Assembly: GCA_964645835.1 (NCBI GenBank)
Contig: CAZYDG010000052.1
Location: 25,526-89,525, forward strand
Direction of reading: 5' to 3'
DNA: 64,000 nt
Origin: CAZBME01 sp964645835
GTDB lineage: Bacteria; Desulfobacterota; Syntrophia; Syntrophales; UBA8958
The first letter of the stretch is position 1. The number at the start of each line of letters is the position of its first letter. The notes under the pieces are model-generated. The model worked only from the letters and a program-made list of their open reading frames with translations. It was not told where the DNA came from and did no database searches. The position numbers were made by a program, and so were the translations under genes. This document shows, one piece after another, positions 36,764 through 45,655 of this stretch.

Positions 36764-37636
36764 TTAGAGATCCGTTGCCATGGGGATACGCGACTCGCAT
36801 GGAACCCCCGTCTGACAGAGACCGCAGCCGTAGCTAGCGATCCCGAATTGAGATTTTGCATAGGGGGCAACTGTTTCAAAGAGATAGGACTTGCATTTCG
36901 ATTTGTCGTGCCCATCTTCAGTTATGGCGCCGCATGGGCATCGCGAAATGCATTTTCTGCAGGTGCCCTTTGTGTAAAACAGGCAATAGGCATGCGGTTC
37001 ATTGTATGGACGCTCTGTGGGAGAGACATCAATGCGCGCGATGACTGAGCCGCACCGCATGGCTTTTCCCTTCCGTGTAATCAGCCCGTCGCAGAGGCCG
37101 AACGTCCCAAGGCCCGACGTATAAGCCGCGTGGCGCTCCGACCAGTTGGACGCAAACCCGTATTTTTTCGACTCCTGCCATGACCACTTTGGAGACTGGG
37201 CAGGTACGAGGGACTGGATGCCTCTATCCAGCAGATGACTCACCACATGCCGGGCCAGTTTCATACTGAAGTCTTCTCCGTAATTCCGCGAACGAACCCA
37301 CCGCTCCGCAGGCAGGCTCGATTCACGGCGATTATCAGCCTTAGTGGATTCTGTCTGCGGTAGAACCCAGCTGATGACTGTCAGCTCTTCAACTTTCACT
37401 TTCGTATCCGGGAAGGAAAGAGAAAATATCTCCTCAGGCGTCCAGAAGAATGACCCGATATCTGACTTGAAAAATGAGTAGAGCGGATCATCGCCGCGGG
37501 AAAATCCGACAAGCGCGTCTTCCCAAGCCTTGTCGCCATTACCCTTAAGGGAATTATCCTCGGAATCCGCGACGTAATCCCTGATGATATTCTCAATCCA
37601 TATCGCCGATGTTTCTTTCATTTCAGGTAATTCCAT
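36764..37636 (-). CDS. QueG-like 4Fe-4S protein
   Basis: This 290-residue protein resembles the ferredoxin half of epoxyqueuosine-reductase relatives (COG1600): HAAYTSGLGTFGLCDGLIT is the characteristic segment, then CRKCISRCPCGAI and CGLCQTGVPCES. Such shortened relatives often accompany reductive or corrinoid enzymes; a QueG role in tRNA is not supported because the cobalamin domain is not obvious. The N-terminal 100 residues are not familiar. It lies about 190 bp downstream of dsrP. Confidence 0.75.
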   Translation of the reverse strand: MELPEMKETSAIWIENIIRDYVADSEDNSLKGNGDKAWEDALVGFSRGDDPLYSFFKSDIGSFFWTPEEIFSLSFPDTKVKVEELTVISWVLPQTESTKADNRRESSLPAERWVRSRNYGEDFSMKLARHVVSHLLDRGIQSLVPAQSPKWSWQESKKYGFASNWSERHAAYTSGLGTFGLCDGLITRKGKAMRCGSVIARIDVSPTERPYNEPHAYCLFYTKGTCRKCISRCPCGAITEDGHDKSKCKSYLFETVAPYAKSQFGIASYGCGLCQTGVPCESRIPMATDL

Positions 37637-37821
37637 TGGAACCTCCTCTGCTCTTTATGATTCATCCGGCTGACTTTCGTCAACAATAATTTTTACGGGG
37701 GTTTTTATCCAAGTTACAGCAATCCGGCAAATTCTGTCAGGATGCAGAGTTGACAGAAATAATCATGGACTTCAGAGACAAACAGATGCAGATTATTGAG
37801 AGTATATTCAGATGAGATGGT

Positions 37822-39015
37822 TCAGCTATTAACGATTGTCTCTGTAGGTCTACTCTTGTGATCACCTATATCGAGGCGGACAGCCACGAAGATACGGTAG
37901 AGCACTGTCAGGATGAGAAAGCCGCCTGCCCAGATGCCCAGGGTGATGGCTATTTCGGGGATTGTGGGCACATATTCTGTGATCTTCTGGAGGGGTGAGG
38001 GTATGAAGCCCGTGACCACCAGGCCCAGACCCTTTTCAATCCAGAGGGAGACAAATACGGCCCCGCAGGCCATGGCCAGTATGGGCTCATTTTTACGCGT
38101 CTGCGGCAAAATCAGGAGCACCAGGGCTGCAATGGCGAAGATTGCCGAAGTCCACATCCAGGGGACGAGATTCACGTGACCTTCGAGACCGGTAAAGAGA
38201 TAGGCAAAATGTTCCATCTCCTCAGGTATCCGGCTGTAAAAAGCCGTGAAAATCTCCACCAGGACGAAGAAAATGCTCGTGGCCAGTGCATAGGCTACGA
38301 TCTTTGCCAGGGTCTGGATCGCCTTTTCCCCGGCATCGAAGCTGCCGGCCCGCTTCAGGATCAGACAGAACAGGATCAGGAGGGCCGGTCCGGAGGCAAA
38401 AGCGGAAGCAAGAAAACGGGGCGCCATGATCGCTGTGAGCCAGAACGTCCTGCCCGGCAGGCCCGCATAGATGAAGGCCGTTACCGTGTGGATGCTGATA
38501 GCCCAGGGGATGGACAGGTATATCAGGGGCTTCACCCAGGCCGGGGGCGGTATCTCTTTGCGTTCGCAGGAAAGCACGACCCAGCCGGTGACTATGTTAA
38601 TAAGCAGATAGCCGTTTAAGACGATCATATCCCAGAAGAGGATGGAAGTCGGCGATGGATAAAGGAGGACGTTCATCACACGCGTGGGCTGGCCGAGATC
38701 GACGAAGATGAAAACGACGCACATGATCACGGCTGACACAGCCAGAAACTCGCCCAGAACGGTTATTCTGCCGAAGGCCTTGTAGTCGTGGAGGTAGTAG
38801 GGGAGCACGAGCATGACGGCAGAGGCTGCGATGCCGACAAGAAAAGTGAACTGGGCAATATAGAGGCCCCATGACACATCGCGGCTCATACCAGTGATAC
38901 CCAGGCCGTATTCCAGTTGCTTTAGGTAGCAGATGAAGCCGGTACCCATTATGGCAAGGAGAATTATCACCCATGTCCAGTATCCGCGATTCCCCCTCAG
39001 GGCTTTCTCAAGCAT
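37822..39015 (-). CDS. dsrP: DsrP, NrfD-like membrane subunit of the DsrMKJOP complex
   Basis: This 397-residue protein has about ten hydrophobic helices of the NrfD/PsrC type, starting MLEKALRGNRGYWTWVIILL and including GLYIAQFTFLVGIAASAVML. It is the quinone-reactive membrane anchor for DsrO. It lies 12 bp behind dsrO and closes the dsrMKJOP run. Nothing is unusual in length. Confidence 0.93.
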   Translation of the reverse strand: MLEKALRGNRGYWTWVIILLAIMGTGFICYLKQLEYGLGITGMSRDVSWGLYIAQFTFLVGIAASAVMLVLPYYLHDYKAFGRITVLGEFLAVSAVIMCVVFIFVDLGQPTRVMNVLLYPSPTSILFWDMIVLNGYLLINIVTGWVVLSCERKEIPPPAWVKPLIYLSIPWAISIHTVTAFIYAGLPGRTFWLTAIMAPRFLASAFASGPALLILFCLILKRAGSFDAGEKAIQTLAKIVAYALATSIFFVLVEIFTAFYSRIPEEMEHFAYLFTGLEGHVNLVPWMWTSAIFAIAALVLLILPQTRKNEPILAMACGAVFVSLWIEKGLGLVVTGFIPSPLQKITEYVPTIPEIAITLGIWAGGFLILTVLYRIFVAVRLDIGDHKSRPTETIVNS

Positions 39016-39027
39016 GGCAGCCTTACC

Positions 39028-39789
39028 TCATAATAAATAATATACATGTGGTTGGGTTCCCAGGATAGCGTGCCGGCGGAGGGCCAGGCGGTTCCTGAGA
39101 ACCAGGCTGACATCCGAACCGGGATCGTCCAGATCGCCGAAGATCAGGGCCTTTTCCTTGCAAGCAGTGACACAGGCGGGAAGTAGGCCCCGCGCGAGGC
39201 GTTCCTCGCAGAAATGGCATTTTTCCACCACGCCCCTGGTACGCGTAGGATAATCGAGATTGATCTTCGGGATAAAGGGACGAGGATTCCGGTAGTTCAT
39301 GCTCCGTGCTCCATAAGGACATGCGGCCATGCAGAAGCGGCAGCCAATACACCGGTGGTAATCCATCATCACTATGCCATCGGGTCGCTGATAAGTCGCC
39401 TTCGTAGGGCAGACCCGGACGCAAGGCGGGTTTGCGCACTGGTTGCAAAGTACGGGAAGGCGGAGCTGCTGGATGGACTGCGGCATGCGGGCATAATTCT
39501 CACCAGGGAAGGCATGGACGAAATCGCTCTGCCAGATCCACTTTATCTCGTCCTTGGAGTTATCCATGGCAGGCACATTATGCACTGTATGGCAGGCGTG
39601 GATGCAGTCTTTGCAATCTGAAGGGCACTTTGCCGGGATTACCGCCATGGCCCATCTTTTGGCGGTGAGGGCCTTGGGTCCGGGCTTAAGCATGCGCTCC
39701 GGCGATGAGAGCCCGGTTGTAGGCAGCAAAAGGGAGATTGTGGTAATTCCTGCCATTTTGAGGAAATCCCTGCGGCTCTGTTCCATCAT
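39028..39789 (-). CDS. dsrO: DsrO, periplasmic iron-sulfur subunit of DsrMKJOP
   Basis: This 253-residue protein has a Tat signal (RRDFLKMAG) and four cysteine groups of the NrfC/PsrB type, including CNQCANPPCVRVCP, CIGCRFCMAACPYGA and CHFCEERLARGLLPACVTAC. It moves electrons between periplasmic DsrJ and membrane DsrP. The start ATG at 39789 overlaps the dsrJ stop (ATGATG) after a GGGGAGG site. An upstream extension in frame lies within dsrJ. Confidence 0.94.
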   Translation of the reverse strand: MMEQSRRDFLKMAGITTISLLLPTTGLSSPERMLKPGPKALTAKRWAMAVIPAKCPSDCKDCIHACHTVHNVPAMDNSKDEIKWIWQSDFVHAFPGENYARMPQSIQQLRLPVLCNQCANPPCVRVCPTKATYQRPDGIVMMDYHRCIGCRFCMAACPYGARSMNYRNPRPFIPKINLDYPTRTRGVVEKCHFCEERLARGLLPACVTACKEKALIFGDLDDPGSDVSLVLRNRLALRRHAILGTQPHVYYLL

Positions 39790-40184
39790 TTCACCTCCCC
39801 GGGAACGATATGGCAGTTCCAGCATGTGGGTTTGGCTCCCAGGGCGTCGTGGCAGCGGTCACAGAACTTGTCTTTGTTGCTGTAGCATCCCAGGCATGTG
39901 CCAGTGAGGCTCGCCTCCATGATCTTCCCGTTTTTCGCCGTATAAAAGCGCTTCCCTTCACGCACCACCTGGTCCCGCCAGGAGACAAGAAGTTTCATGT
40001 GATGGGCTCGCATGAATACCGTGTCCTCCACGCAACTCTTCTCCGAGAGCACAGCAATGGCCGGTGTATCAAGGCTTGGCTCGGGAACAGGCGTCTTTTT
40101 GCCAAACCAGAAGGGTATCGTGACCAGGATAACAAATAACACGATGCCAGCAATTATCACTTTCTTGTCATAGAGTTTCATCAT
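39786..40184 (-). CDS. dsrJ: DsrJ, triheme cytochrome c subunit, with one altered haem motif
   Basis: This 132-residue protein has an N-terminal membrane anchor (residues 8-27), conserved Cys51 in SCVEDTVFMRAHHM and a cysteine cluster of CLGCY (97-101), CDRCH (108-112) and CWNCH (121-125). The first motif should be CXXCH; here codon 101 is TAC (Tyr) not CAC (His). The proximal ligand of one of three haems is therefore missing. The rest matches DsrJ. The gene is separated from dsrK by 682 bp, unusual for this operon. Confidence 0.88.
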   Translation of the reverse strand: MMKLYDKKVIIAGIVLFVILVTIPFWFGKKTPVPEPSLDTPAIAVLSEKSCVEDTVFMRAHHMKLLVSWRDQVVREGKRFYTAKNGKIMEASLTGTCLGCYSNKDKFCDRCHDALGAKPTCWNCHIVPGEVK

Positions 40185-40344
40185 TCGGGACCTGTATTAC
40201 TCCTACATAATCCATTGGGAACACATTAACCATCAGCCAGGGAACTGATTAGTTCTCTTCAATCATCGGAAAATCAAGACTTATGATTGCGGTCAATCCT
40301 CCAGAAATGCGGGAGCCCTCCGTGCGCTGGATCTTTTTTCGACC

Positions 40345-40470
40345 CTTGCAGTCCTTCGCTGCACTGCAAAGACAAAACTCGCGCTATGCGCTCAAACAGT
40401 TGTCTTTGCGATCGTTCCGCTTCAGGAGCAGGGTACCCCGAAAAAACATCCAATGCGCGCTTCCGGGCCC
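40345..40470 (+). repeat. Dispersed repeat, copy 1 (forward)
   Basis: The core reads ACAAAACTCGCGCTATGCGC, then TCAAACA, CGTTCCGCTTC and CCAATGCG. A diverged copy lies on the opposite strand at 40635-40745. Both have the same order of conserved blocks. Together they form an inverted pair inside the dsrK-dsrJ gap. No gene is supported here. Confidence 0.65.
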
Positions 40471-40560
40471 CCGATTCCCTCGGTACGCCCGGTTACCTTC
40501 ATAAAGTTCAGTAACCATGCCAATCTCGTCATTGCCTCAAAAACGGAGGCATAGTCGCTA

Positions 40561-40866
40561 AAAAGCTATTGGTACTTCGTTTACCTTCAGTGCGTGAGGC
40601 AGAAGGTGCCTCGCGTCGGGACGCATTGAAGGTTTTTCGTGCACCGGACCTGCAAAGCGAAGCAGCAGGAGGGACACATGTCTGAGCGCCAAGCGCGAGT
40701 TTGTGTCCTGACTGCGGAGCGCGCCGTTGTCCGGTCCGAAAAAGTTTCAGCGGCCAGCGAGGCCCTTTGCCCGTAGCACGGCCCCTTCTCCTGCACGTTA
40801 CCGTTGCTCCTCTTATGTCCCTGCCCACGCCAAAGAACTTCTCACTGAGGACTCCCACATCCCTCG
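40561..40866. other. Noncoding remainder of the dsrK-dsrJ gap
   Basis: Open frames over this stretch are Arg/Ser-rich, lack ribosome sites and overlap the repeat, so I do not call them. It contains the second repeat copy and its flanks up to the dsrK stop. Confidence 0.5.
40635..40745 (-). repeat. Dispersed repeat, copy 2 (reverse)
   Basis: On the minus strand the core reads ACACAAACTCGCGCTTGGCG, then TCAGACATGTGT, CTGCTTCGCTTTGCAGG and TTCAATGCG. These align in order with copy 1 despite many substitutions. The pair could fold the dsrK-dsrJ transcript into a long stem or be the relic of a mobile repeat. Confidence 0.65.
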
Positions 40867-42483
40867 TCAGTGCTCCTGCGTCCCACCTGCCAGCGGCTCT
40901 CCACGCAGGTCCGTGTCCCTTTCCCTTTCTCCCTTCATTACCAGGGCATTGGCCAGGAGCTCGTGTACACCCATGACCGACACCTCGGGCACCCAGTATT
41001 CCATGAGGGCCGTCAGCGTGGCCCGGTCAATTGCGCACATGCACGCCAGGCGGTTGACCCCATACTTTTCGACCACAGCCTTCACCGCCATGGCCCGGGG
41101 CATTCCTCCCCGCATTCGCATTTCGAAATTTTCCTCGTTTCCCAGACCCGCGCCGGAACCACAACAGAGCGTCTTCTCACGAATCGTGTCCTCCGCCATC
41201 TCATAGAAATGGTTGCATGCGTGTTTAATTATGTATCGCGGCTCTTCCAGAAGCCCCATGGCCCGGGCCGGATTGCATGAATCATGGTACGTGACGCGAA
41301 GGTGGTCGTTTCTTCCGGGATCCAGTTTCAGCTTGCCGTGCTTGATCAGGTCCGCCGTGAATTCTGCGATATGGACCATCTTTGTCGATTTGGCGTTTTC
41401 GAAGCGCGTGCCTGTTACAGGTGAGACCGGTACTTCCAGAAACTCCGCCGGCCCGGTCATAGTGTCCATGTACTGGTGAATCACCCGCCACACATGCCCA
41501 CACTCCCCGCCCAGTATCCATTTCACTCCCAGACGCTTGGCCTCGGCATACATTTTAGAGTTGAGGCGCTTGACCATCTCGTGGGAGGTGAACAGTCCGA
41601 AATTTCCCCCTTCCGAGGCATAGGTGCTGAAGGTATAGTTGAGGCCGATCTCATGGAAGAGCATCATATAGCCCATGCAGGTGTATGTACCCGGATCGGC
41701 AAAGAGATCTCCCGACGGGGTTATAAAGAGGATATCGGCCCCCTTCTTGTTGATGGGGACCTCTACCCGGACGCCGGTGCGATCCTCAATATCATCGGCC
41801 ATGAATTCAAGCATGTCCTTGATGCCGCCGGGCAGTATACCCAGATGGTTTCCTGTACAGAAATAATTGGCCGCAGGCTCGATGACCCAGTTGATGTTGC
41901 AGCCCACCAGGTTGAGAAGCTCCCGCCCGATCATGGTGATCTCCGCCTGGTCGATGCCGTAGGGACAGAAGACGGAGCAGCGCCGGCATTCGGTGCACTG
42001 GAAGAAGTAGTAGAACCACTCCTTGAGCACTTCCTCCGTCAGTTCCCTGGCACCGGCGAGCTTTCCCAGACGCTTGCCCGTCTTGGTAAAGTAGTAGCGG
42101 TAGACCGATCGGATAAGCTCGGCCCGCATGACGGGCATGTTCTTGGGATCGCCCGTGCCGATATAGAAATGGCATTTATCCGCGCAGGCGCCACAGCGCA
42201 CGCAAATGTCCATGAACAGACGGAAGGAACGGTATTTCTCCAGACGCTCCTTCATCCCCTCGATGATGATCTCCTTCCAGTTCGAAGGCAGCTTCCAGTC
42301 TTCATCCGGGGGCTGCCATTGCCGGGGATTGGGGAGATCAAGGGCCGTCAGGTTCTTCGCCGCCCCGCTGTAGCTCCAGGTGCCGGACCGGAATTCGACG
42401 GGTGTCTCCATCCAGCCCTTCTTCGGCGGTTTGTGCCGCACCTGAATTAAATCTTCTTTCGTTTGTTTCTTTTCCGCTGACAC
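40867..42483 (-). CDS. dsrK: DsrK, HdrD-like iron-sulfur subunit of DsrMKJOP
   Basis: This 538-residue protein has two ferredoxin-like sites (CVRCGACADKC, CTECRRCSVFC) and the C-terminal CCG domain (YHDSCNPARAMG ... LCCGSGAG). This is the noncubane-cluster site thought to reduce the DsrC trisulfide. It starts at a GTG two bases after the dsrM stop, with AAGGAG upstream. Length and motifs are complete, unlike the truncated paralogue at 43312-44430. Confidence 0.94.
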   Translation of the reverse strand: MSAEKKQTKEDLIQVRHKPPKKGWMETPVEFRSGTWSYSGAAKNLTALDLPNPRQWQPPDEDWKLPSNWKEIIIEGMKERLEKYRSFRLFMDICVRCGACADKCHFYIGTGDPKNMPVMRAELIRSVYRYYFTKTGKRLGKLAGARELTEEVLKEWFYYFFQCTECRRCSVFCPYGIDQAEITMIGRELLNLVGCNINWVIEPAANYFCTGNHLGILPGGIKDMLEFMADDIEDRTGVRVEVPINKKGADILFITPSGDLFADPGTYTCMGYMMLFHEIGLNYTFSTYASEGGNFGLFTSHEMVKRLNSKMYAEAKRLGVKWILGGECGHVWRVIHQYMDTMTGPAEFLEVPVSPVTGTRFENAKSTKMVHIAEFTADLIKHGKLKLDPGRNDHLRVTYHDSCNPARAMGLLEEPRYIIKHACNHFYEMAEDTIREKTLCCGSGAGLGNEENFEMRMRGGMPRAMAVKAVVEKYGVNRLACMCAIDRATLTALMEYWVPEVSVMGVHELLANALVMKGERERDTDLRGEPLAGGTQEH

Positions 42484-42485
42484 TC

Positions 42486-43388
42486 TTACTCCTTTTCCAC
42501 GGGCAGGTCGGCTGCCTTCATCTTGTCATGGAATTCATCCTCGTACTCCTCGTAGGTATGCACCTTGACCGGGCAATCCCATGGGTTGATGTGACGCCGC
42601 ATCCGGCTGTCGTTGGCCAGATTGCGCGTCGGGCTGAGAAAGATTCCGGGCATGTGCATGAGTTTACTGAATGGGAACCAGGCGAAAAGGATGCAGACGA
42701 GAAACAGGTGTACGTGGAAGACTGGACCGGCATCCTTCGGAACAACAGGAGAAAGAGCCGGCCAACTCATGACCAGGGTTTTGATTTGCAGCAGGTCCAC
42801 AGGAGCGATGTGACGCATCCAGAGACCCGTGACGGCGATGCCCATGATTAATAATAGTGCAAAATAGTCCGCCATGTAGCTGATATAGCGCCACAAGGGT
42901 ATGGTAATCCGCCGCAGGAAAAGAAAAGATGCAGAAACAAGGAGCGCTGCATCGGTGAGGTATAATGTGGGGACCCCGATCTCGAAGAACCCGTCCACTA
43001 AGGAAAGGCCGTTAATCAGGCCCGGGACCGGCTCCAGGAAGAACCGCAGATGCCTGACGACGATGAAAAAAAGGGACCAGTGAAACATGAGGCCGAACAA
43101 CCACAGCCACTTGGCGCTGCCGTAGACTGGCCGCTCATCAGTCATGTCCATGCGGATATTGCGGAACAGTGAACGAAAAAAGAAAAGCTCCAGAAACATG
43201 CGGGCCGCCACACCCATGGTGGTCGTGGGGTTGTCCAGGGGGCTCGCCTTGATCCAGGGGAGGGATTCCTCCTGGCCGCAGGTCGTGGGTATACGGAAGG
43301 GCACGGGTGATTTAGCCCACACGACTACGCGGTAGATGAAACCGCCCAGGAAGACGGCAAAAGCCGCGTAGGGCAGGATACCGGCCAT
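42486..43388 (-). CDS. dsrM: DsrM, cytochrome b subunit of DsrMKJOP, N-terminally shortened
   Basis: This 300-residue NarI-like membrane protein has the DsrM hallmarks VPFRIPTTCGQEESLPWIK, RHLRFFLEPVPG and KLMHMPGIFLSPTRN, with His residues for two b haems. It oxidises menaquinol and passes electrons to DsrK. Known DsrM proteins have roughly 20-40 further N-terminal residues including the first helix. Here the first usable ATG (43388) sits inside the truncated dsrK-like gene with no ribosome site. This suggests that a deletion removed the true start. Confidence 0.85.
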   Translation of the reverse strand: MAGILPYAAFAVFLGGFIYRVVVWAKSPVPFRIPTTCGQEESLPWIKASPLDNPTTTMGVAARMFLELFFFRSLFRNIRMDMTDERPVYGSAKWLWLFGLMFHWSLFFIVVRHLRFFLEPVPGLINGLSLVDGFFEIGVPTLYLTDAALLVSASFLFLRRITIPLWRYISYMADYFALLLIMGIAVTGLWMRHIAPVDLLQIKTLVMSWPALSPVVPKDAGPVFHVHLFLVCILFAWFPFSKLMHMPGIFLSPTRNLANDSRMRRHINPWDCPVKVHTYEEYEDEFHDKMKAADLPVEKE

Positions 43389-44430
43389 GATTGCAGGGAT
43401 CGTGGTACGTGACCGGGTCGGGATTCTTGCCCGGGTCAAAGCGAAGCCGGCCGTCCTTCATGAATTGGTGGCTCACCTGAAGGATGCTCTTGATACCGAT
43501 CTTCCGATATTCCTTTTTGCCGTAGACGTTCTGGAACAGGAGGCCCGCCTTGGTGGCATGGCCGCATTCCCCGATAACCAGGGTCTTGCACCCCAGGTCA
43601 TAGGCTGTGACCAGGAGGCGGTTTAGGACCTTGTCGAGGACCTCATCACTGTAGAACAGGCCGTAATTTATGGCATCATAGTTTTCCGTGCTCACGGTCC
43701 AACTGGCGCCGGCGGCATGGAAGACCTTGGCGATACCCATCAGGGTATCCGCCTCCATGATATAGTCGCTTACGGGCGCGGCAAACATGTACTCGGCATT
43801 GCGCACATCACGGGGAATGGGGATGTCTACGCCTGTTTCATCCTTCAGTTCTTCCTCAAGGAAATCGAGGGTGTCGATGAAGGCGGCCTTGGGAACGGAA
43901 GAGGTGTTGCCGATCTCACCAAGTTGGGCACGAACACTCACCGTCATATTTTTTGGAACAAAGCCCAACTCACCCAGGAGTACCCGGCCGATGCGTGTGA
44001 TCAGTGCGTTATCAATGGCCAGGGGACAGTTGACCGCACAGCGCCGGCACATCATGCAGTGATAGAAGCCTTCCACCATGGCGTCTATGTCCTCCGCCGT
44101 CGCTTCCTTGGCGCCCACAAGACCGCCCAGGATCTTACCCGAAGGCGTAAAATACTTCCGGTAAATCCGCCGCAAAAGGTCGGACCGCCACGCCGGCAGG
44201 TCCCGTACATCCCCCGTGGTCTGGTAGACCTGGCACTGCTCGGCACAGTTGCTGCACTTGGCGCACGTATCCAGATAAAGCTCAAGGGGCTGCGCATAGG
44301 GGTCGGCCCGGAGCAGTTCGGCAAAGGCGCTGACCAACCGCGCGGCCCGCTCTTCCCTGGGCAGGGGCGCTTCGCTCCGGTAAGTATAAGCCGGATCCCC
44401 GGTTCTTTTCTTTTCTGCCTGATCAGTCAT
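43312..44430 (-). CDS. DsrK-like (HdrD-type) iron-sulfur protein, C-terminally truncated
   Basis: This 372-residue paralogue of DsrK keeps both cluster motifs (CAKCSNCAEQC, CMMCRRCAVNC) and most of the first CCG domain. It breaks right after TYHDPCNH. The remaining 20-odd residues are simply the dsrM region read in another frame. The last about 130 residues, including the CCGSG motif seen in DsrK, are absent. It pairs with the upstream membrane protein. The product probably cannot perform disulfide chemistry. Confidence 0.8.
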   Translation of the reverse strand: MTDQAEKKRTGDPAYTYRSEAPLPREERAARLVSAFAELLRADPYAQPLELYLDTCAKCSNCAEQCQVYQTTGDVRDLPAWRSDLLRRIYRKYFTPSGKILGGLVGAKEATAEDIDAMVEGFYHCMMCRRCAVNCPLAIDNALITRIGRVLLGELGFVPKNMTVSVRAQLGEIGNTSSVPKAAFIDTLDFLEEELKDETGVDIPIPRDVRNAEYMFAAPVSDYIMEADTLMGIAKVFHAAGASWTVSTENYDAINYGLFYSDEVLDKVLNRLLVTAYDLGCKTLVIGECGHATKAGLLFQNVYGKKEYRKIGIKSILQVSHQFMKDGRLRFDPGKNPDPVTYHDPCNHGRYPALRGFCRLPGRFHLPRSRVG

Positions 44431-44442
44431 TCCGTCCCCCTG

Positions 44443-45102
44443 TCAGTGGCTCTGCCAGTTGATCCTGTGATAGGTGAAATATTTGGCCACGTAATGGATC
44501 ATCTTGCTCCAGGGCAGGTAGATGAAGAACAGCCCACCGAGGAAGATGACCACAAGCTGGGCCCTGGAGATGAATGCTGTGTCGGGCGCAAACGTGATCA
44601 GACTCATGATGTAATAGCGCGGGGGGAAATATCCTTCCAGAAACTGGGTAAAAAAAGCCGCGGCGGCAACCACGGCGATGAAGGCCAAGTTGAAAAACTC
44701 CTCACCCGATGAGAGTGCCCGCAAATTCCTGTCCACCAGACGCAGCCAGATGATGTAGCAGGCGGCCACAAGCATGAGAAGGAGAAAAAATTTGGCCGCG
44801 GTGCTGGGAAGCATTCCCGCCACATAGGCCAGGCTGAATATCACAAACCCGGCCATGGCCATGTGCAGACTGTACGTGCCGATCCAGAGACGGCGATTGA
44901 ATTGATACACAGTGCCAAAGGTGAGGATCTCCTTCAGCATGTAGGTAAGCTGCTCCGTAACATTCACGGGTACTGGATAGAGGGTCCATTTCACATGCGC
45001 CGGCTGGCGGAGCCAGTGGATAATCCGCAATGCCGTGCCCAGTATGAACAGGCTGCCGCTTACATAGGGAAAGACCGCCATGATATAATCCATGTCGTTC
45101 AT
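44443..45102 (-). CDS. DsrM-like / NarI-type cytochrome b membrane subunit
   Basis: This 219-residue protein with about five helices is of the nitrate-reductase gamma superfamily, with His residues in LRIIHWLRQPAH, YSLHMAMAGFV and KMIHYVAKYF suited to haem b. With the following HdrD-like gene (12 bp gap) it forms a second M/K-like membrane pair upstream of dsrMKJOP. It is shorter than DsrM and lacks the DsrM-specific C-terminal tail. It would exchange electrons with quinone. Confidence 0.85.
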   Translation of the reverse strand: MNDMDYIMAVFPYVSGSLFILGTALRIIHWLRQPAHVKWTLYPVPVNVTEQLTYMLKEILTFGTVYQFNRRLWIGTYSLHMAMAGFVIFSLAYVAGMLPSTAAKFFLLLMLVAACYIIWLRLVDRNLRALSSGEEFFNLAFIAVVAAAAFFTQFLEGYFPPRYYIMSLITFAPDTAFISRAQLVVIFLGGLFFIYLPWSKMIHYVAKYFTYHRINWQSH

Positions 45103-45171
45103 GATTCATTCCTCACCGAATGTGGATGATCCCCACTGAACTCCTTATCCTGCTACCCTTTGCCTATGCGA

Positions 45172-45492
45172 CTAGACGCACCCCGTAGGCTTCGAAAGCC
45201 CTGCGAGCTTGCAAGCGCCCTTTGCCGGTCCGGTAGGGAAGAGCTCGTAGAGCTTCTTCATATCGATACCATTGTCTTTGCAAACCTTGCGTACCATGGG
45301 GGCTATGCCGAATTTATGGAAATAGTCCCGCAGATAGTTGATAATCTTCCAGTGTTCTTCGGTCAGAGGCCCTTCTATATCCTCCGTGCTTGCATAGGCC
45401 TGGGCAAATTCCTCGCTCCACTTGTCCAGTTCCTGGAGGAAACCGTCTTCATCCACTTCGTATGTTTTTCCTGCCAATTCTATTTGCGGCAT
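45172..45492 (-). CDS. dsrC: DsrC, sulfur carrier and DsrAB partner
   Basis: This 106-residue protein has the flexible C-terminal arm GACKLAGLSKPTGCV, with Cys94 and the penultimate Cys105, eleven residues apart as in functional DsrC. DsrAB builds a trisulfide on these cysteines, which the DsrK-type subunit then reduces. The gene ends in TAG directly after the canonical terminal residue, showing that UAG is read as stop here. It lies between cbiA and the extra M/K-like pair, an uncommon place. Confidence 0.96.
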   Translation of the reverse strand: MPQIELAGKTYEVDEDGFLQELDKWSEEFAQAYASTEDIEGPLTEEHWKIINYLRDYFHKFGIAPMVRKVCKDNGIDMKKLYELFPTGPAKGACKLAGLSKPTGCV

Positions 45493-45655
45493 ATGTTAAA
45501 ACCTCCCTTTATATTGTTAAAATAAATAATATTCTTTATGGCGTACTGCGTCACCCACGAAAAGAGGGAAACTGTACCGTAATTCATTTTTCCTGTCATT
45601 TCGAGTAACTGACCCCAGTGACAGGCAATGGTGTTTTTCATGAAAGAAACTTGGT

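Noticed and set aside
40529..41280. Several long open frames opposite dsrK and in the dsrK-dsrJ gap
   Set aside because: They are Arg/Ser/Pro-rich, lack ribosome sites, and either mirror dsrK on the other strand or run through the repeat.
41476..42450. 324-codon plus-strand frame across dsrK
   Set aside because: It is the antisense shadow of a high-GC gene whose protein family is certain.
43717..44712. 331-codon plus-strand frame across the DsrM/K-like genes
   Set aside because: Antisense shadow; composition and lack of any domain do not support a gene.
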